From assembly GCA_031763025.1 (NCBI GenBank), contig JASSKH010000014.1, positions 10,096,563 to 10,160,562 of the forward strand: a DNA stretch of 64,000 bases, given 5' to 3'. The stretch's first letter is position 1. Each line of letters opens with the position of its first letter. The notes under the pieces are model-generated. The model was not told the origin of the DNA, made no database searches, and worked only from the letters and a program-made list of their open reading frames with translations. This DNA is from Macrocystis pyrifera. Lineage: Eukaryota > Sar > Phaeophyceae > Laminariales > Laminariaceae. The position numbers and the translations under genes are program-made. Shown here piece by piece: positions 28,901 through 34,900 of this stretch.

Positions 28901-31900
28901 CTGCAGACAATATGTTATCTCTATATATTGCCCATGAGTACTTCACTCATATCACATTAGCCCACCCTGAATAGTCGTATATGCAGACCACAATATGGTC
29001 GGAGGGTGATGACAAAGTTCATCCCAAATTCCTCTTATCTGTTGTACTCCTACAGTACATAACTTTCCTATGGCTACCGATCGTTCTTCTGCTACTATAA
29101 GAACTTCTCACTTCATGGTTTTATCTGCGTTATGGAATATTACTCTCGTCTAACGGACTATCCGTCCTAGAGAACATTCCTGAAAGAACGTTACTCTCGA
29201 CTAACGGAATATCCGCCGGGTTGATGACTTCTTTGGATTATTCTCGTATTCCTGATGCTACAAGATTTCAAACAATATTATCTATACCTATAGCCCATGA
29301 GTACTTCACTCATATCACAGAAGTATAGCAATAAGAACCCACGGTACACGCAAAAACAGGTATGTACCCCCCTATGTATCCTGCTTGGTTCTGATTACCA
29401 CTACTTGTATAGCTGTTTGGTCTGTTATCGGCCCGGTCCGTATTTGGTGCTGCTTACGCATAGCTGGTTAGTTTGTCATTGTTGCGCCTTGCCGCGCATT
29501 GCGCAGGTCGGGGAGCTTGAGAGGCGCCTTGAGGCCGCTCGGCGTAGGACTGCCAAGGTGAGCGTATATATTCTTCACATTCAAGCGTTGTTTCCACCTA
29601 CCGATCGGTATTCCAGCACACCTAGTCAGTGTCGGTGCTGATTTCTTCATCCCAGAAACATACAAGGTGTGTGGTCACAAACTATGAGACTGAGACACGT
29701 AGTTCATCGTAGAACATAGAGTAGTAAGGAGACTGAAAATAGACACGGTAATGCTAGTGTACTCAGGTTTCCCTCAGAGTATATACCCGGATTTCCCCCC
29801 GGAATATACACATACCTGGATACACCGCAGAATATATACCCGGGTACCCCCAGATTATATAACCGCGTACCTTGCAGAATATATGCCCCCCCAGAGTAGA
29901 TACCCGGGTACCCCAGGGTATATACCGGTGTACCTCGTAGAATATATACATACCCAGGTACCCCCCAGGCTACACACCCGGGTGCCCATCTGAGCAAATG
30001 CTCGGGTACCCCGCAAGTTGTATACCCGGGTACCCCTGAGAGCATATCCCCGGTTAACCCCTCAGAGTATACACCCTGGTACTCATCCGAGTGTATCCTG
30101 GTGTACCCCGAAAAATATGTACCCGGTTACCCGCAGAGTATGTACCCGGGTACCACGCAAAGTATGTCCCCTGGTATCCCCTAGGTTATGTATCGTACTT
30201 TCGAAAAATACTGGTGACGTGCGCTAAACGTGTTGCCCAGCCCCAGTACATACCAAGCTCCGCCTTGAGTCAGGGACCCCGTTTCTCGATGTGCTTTGTG
30301 ATCTGAAACAGGAACCGAGAGGAGCCGAGAATCTGGTCACGATGCACGAGGAGTTGCTAACCAAGAGGGCGGTAACTGAGCAGCTCAGCAGAGATCTTGA
30401 AGACCCCGGTAATTTGGTCAGGTATGCGCGTAACCCTTAAACTTTACGTACTCAGTTCCGGTATCAAGGAAGAATATATATATAGTATATATATCTGTCA
30501 ATACAGCAAAAGGCGAGGATAGAGTCTGGATGTGGCTTAGTGTTCAAGAGTTGGAGGTATATGAATGAGCGACACAAATAAGAAAGTGTGTTGGGCGTAA
30601 GCTTTTTTTACCCAGATCTCCAAGGAGGATTAAAAAAAAAAAAAAAAGTAATGAGGGGGAATCATGGATGAGATCAGCATCATACCGGAAATACGTATCA
30701 CACATTAGCGGAGTTGGACTGCGTGAATAGGACAGTCTTTGGCTTCCCTCGGTTTCGGTCTGCTCCCTGAGACGATGTCAAAACTTATATGCTGCACAAT
30801 GTCGAATGGCAACTACATGATCGCTAATGACAGACTTGTCCAGTGTATTTAACGATTGGCCAACCCCGGGTTTTTCGTCTTCTTTCTGCAGATAGGCGTC
30901 GTGAAAGCTATTTTATGAACTTATATCGTATGCTTTTTAAATGCTGGACACTGCTAAAAGGGCATTTTCGGATGGCCAACACGACTGAAGTACGTGGTGA
31001 ATGTTTCGTGAAATGTCCCAGGTGGAGAGGCTTGGGGGGGGAAGATTTCGCCACGGAGCAACTCGAGGCCACCATCCTGGTGAGATATCGATCAGAGCAT
31101 CGTTAATAACATTTTTGATATATATTCCCAAGCGACTCTATATGACACTACTACGTTTTGGGTTGAGTGGTATATCAATCAGTATTGTGTCATAATCCGG
31201 GGCGTTATAGATCTATTAATAGTGTCCGACTACTGCTATCAGGTTGCATCCATGAAGTATCTTTCCAATGCTGCATTTCTTCGATCGTTCGTTCGTATAT
31301 TCATCTGTTGGTTGATTGATTGGTTCATTTCATTCTTTTTTGTCGATTGATTGATTGACTGGGTGATTGCGACGGATTGATTGATTGGTAGTTTTTAATT
31401 GTTTTTCAACCATTGATTGATTGGCTATGTGATTGACTGATTTATTGATTGGTTGATTGATTAAGTAATTGATTGATTATCTGACTCGCCGATTGACTGA
31501 CTGACTGGTTGAGTGGTTGGTCGGTTAATTGACTGAGTGAGTGATTAGTTGATTGATTGATTCACCCTTTCATCCGTCCATTCACTCTTTCATTCATGCG
31601 ACCGCCCATTTATCAATGTATGAATCCAGTCAACAATTATGATTCCATTTGCCGTCGGAAAACGTGTTGTAGCGCTTGTTCCAATCACACGATCTACATA
31701 TACAAAACGGAATCCAGAATTCTATGACTTCAGACATGGAAGATGCTACCAATCAGACCTGAATACTCGACGAACCTACATTAATAATGCATTCCGCATT
31801 CATGCATCAATCCGTTTTTGAATGGATTCATTCATTCACGCATTCGTTCGTCCGGTCGTTTATCCGTTCAATGCTACTGTCTTTTATCCGCGCGCAGCTG

Positions 31901-34900
31901 TACACAACGTGTAATCGCGCACGCGTATAATCCTGTCCACGCGCACATATGATGCAATTCGTGTACGCACACGTATAACGTGTGTGCACGCATTTACCTT
32001 GTTTATGCATGCGCGTGCGCGTACATATATATGCAACTGTCCGTGCGCATTTTCACGTACAATGTGATCGAAGTATCACACTAAAAGCTTGCAAATACGA
32101 GTTTTACGGATTTTTCTATCACACAGCTGAAGTGCGTTTTTATTTAACTGGTGCAATGTTTTCGACTACGTATGCGCGCCTCTCTTTTGTGCGTCGGTTT
32201 TGACCGCAGATTCTGGAAGACCGATTGAGCGACAAAAAGGAGGCACTGCTTGAGAAAGAGCTCGTGTTGGAAGAGGTAATATCTCTCACGAAAAAACTTC
32301 GGAAACACGCCACCGACGGTCGAGCAGAAGCCCTACAGCTATCGAAAAAGGTGATTTATTTTATCAAATGTGTATCTGTCTACTTCGCGACGTTTGTGTC
32401 TCGTTTTTTTTTTCTTCTGTCTCTCTACATACGAAGTTTTAGGCAGACGTTGTTGTGGAAATAATCATACGGTTGCGTACAACTTCATTTTCGCGCGCGT
32501 GCGTATGTACTTGTGGCCTTGTGTTCGTTCGTTTCTTCGTTGCCTTTCTCCACGTGCGTGCCGGGGGTTACCCTGGTAAGTTTTTTTGTGCTAGTTTTTC
32601 ACCTTGTTGTGAGATTGATGCCGACTGCCGCGAACTGCAGCATCTTCATGTCCAATCAAAAGTTACCTCCCAAGAGTCGTCTCTTCTCTCTTGTACATGT
32701 ACACCAGGCGTGTATGAGTTGACGTGTCAGGTGCTTGTTGTGTTCGTCCGCTGGTTGTCTCCGCTCTTAACATGGTCGTTGGTGACAGCTGAGCTTGCAG
32801 GGTAAGGCAAGGAAAAGGGAACGAACACATGCATAACAGAACAACGAGCCGCCTCCAAATCGCCATATTTTATCAAGGCAGCGTGGGGGAGTCTTGCGCA
32901 GGGCCCTTCTACGTCCCGATCGATCTACGTGTAGATTAGGTCTCCAGTATCCGCCATGTCATTGTTTCCCTCAACTTACTGCCTGGTCGTATCCATTATA
33001 TACCCCTTAATCCCACACCAAACACGCCTCCTAGGCGGGACTAAGCCCCAACAATAGTCCTAGCCTCTAGGCCTATCATCAACAACAACAACGACAACAA
33101 CAGCAGGCAGCATCGAGCCGTCCGTTCGTGTGCCTCAGTCGCCCAGCTGTGTACGTCGAGCTGACGACGAAGGGATGACACTCATGCTCCTTCCGGCCGT
33201 TGCTGTCTCCAGAATTCAGCGCTTCCTTCTGTAAGAAGTTGGTAGAGACTATAATGAGAGACATTTTATGACATTACATACATGCCTCTGGTTCACGAAT
33301 GAAACTTCGATAACCTGGTGCTACGCCTTGACGACCCTACTCCTTCTTGGGCATATTTGGAGTGGTCATATTTGAAGCACATGCTGCACAGTGTTGTCTG
33401 ACGACAAAGGTTGAAAATACTATCACAGGTGAACGAGTTCCAGGGACGCATTCGAGACACGACTCGACGCATGATGGCGACCGTGTCCGAGCTGTCGATG
33501 CACCAGGCAACGGCGCTGAAGCTGCAGCAGGAGAAGATGGCAAGGGAGAGGGACCTCCAGGAAGCCACGTAAGGCTGCCATCACCGCACCTCAAACTCAC
33601 GCGTTGGAGCCCACCACTTATTCGACGCACATGGCTTACGAGAGGAAGAGGACTACGTTGCCCTGAGCGCTGGTTGATTGGGGGGTCGGGGGAGGGTTAG
33701 GATTAGGGTTAGGGATAGTTTTACTGGTGTCGAACACAGTACCTGCCAACCAACTACTCTCAGCAGGCAAAGGTTGGATGGGTGCGGGGGTGGGTGGGTA
33801 TGTCGGTTGTATGCTCGCACGGTAACTCCCAGACATGTGTTTAGTTTTGACCGACCTTCCGTGGGTGATTGAACAGATGGAGGGTTGAGCACGGAGAGCC
33901 GCCGACGGAAGAAGCCGTATGGGATCTTCACCGACTGGAGCAGAAGAGTGTGGAGGCCGAGACGTTGCGACTGGAGAGAGCGGAGGCGGAGGCCGCGGGC
34001 GAGGCGCCGATACCTCCATCCATGGTGATTGATGGGGCTGTGAGCCAACTGACTATAAGTCGTCGACTATTAATAGTTGTTGGTTGACTAGGTACTACAG
34101 TTAGTTGCTTGCGGTAAAATTGCGGGGTTCCGCGCCTTTTTTTATGTGATTGGCGTGTTTTGCTCGACTTGCGTTTTTCACTGACAGAGACATAGTCAGA
34201 CACCTAGTGCCGTAGTTGGCTTACTTCGTCACCCCATTACTTGATTATTTGGATTACTTCGCCGCCCAACTATCATCAGTTTCTTGGTTTACTTCACCAG
34301 CCAACCAATAAGTTAGCTTGATTAATTCGTCACCCATCTAATTACTTAGTTGGTCTACGTTTTCACCCAACTATAACTATTATTAATAGTAGGCTTACTT
34401 CGCTACACAAACTCAAAACTAGTTGGAGTTCGCCACCCAACTTACAACATAGTTGCCTTACTCCGCCCCCCAAAGAATAACTAGTTGGCTTTCGTCACCC
34501 AACTAATAACTTAATTGACTCACTTCGCCACCCAACTAACAACTAGTTGGCTTACTTCGCCACTCAACAAATTAACTTATTTCACCACTCATCTAATACC
34601 CGGTTGCTTACTTCGTCATTTCACTATTAACTTAGTTGGCTTACTTCGCCACCCAACCTTTAACACGGTTGGCTTGCTTCGACACCCGACTAGTAACTAG
34701 TTGGCTTACTCAACTTCGCCACCCAACTGATAAGTAGCCGTGAAATCCAGGCAACGCATGCCTTACTCACATTCTCAGGGGCTGAGGTTATCATCTGCCT
34801 GTCCGTACACACTTGAAGCCCCTGGAAGGTTAGACTCAAGTGAAGCATTCACAACACACAGCGGGATGCAGAAAAAAATCGCGAGCCGCTCGCCGATCAC

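Noticed and set aside
29760-30190. Regularly spaced palindromic repeat resembling a CRISPR array
   Set aside because: Units are degenerate and adjacent, without unique spacers, in a eukaryotic intron.
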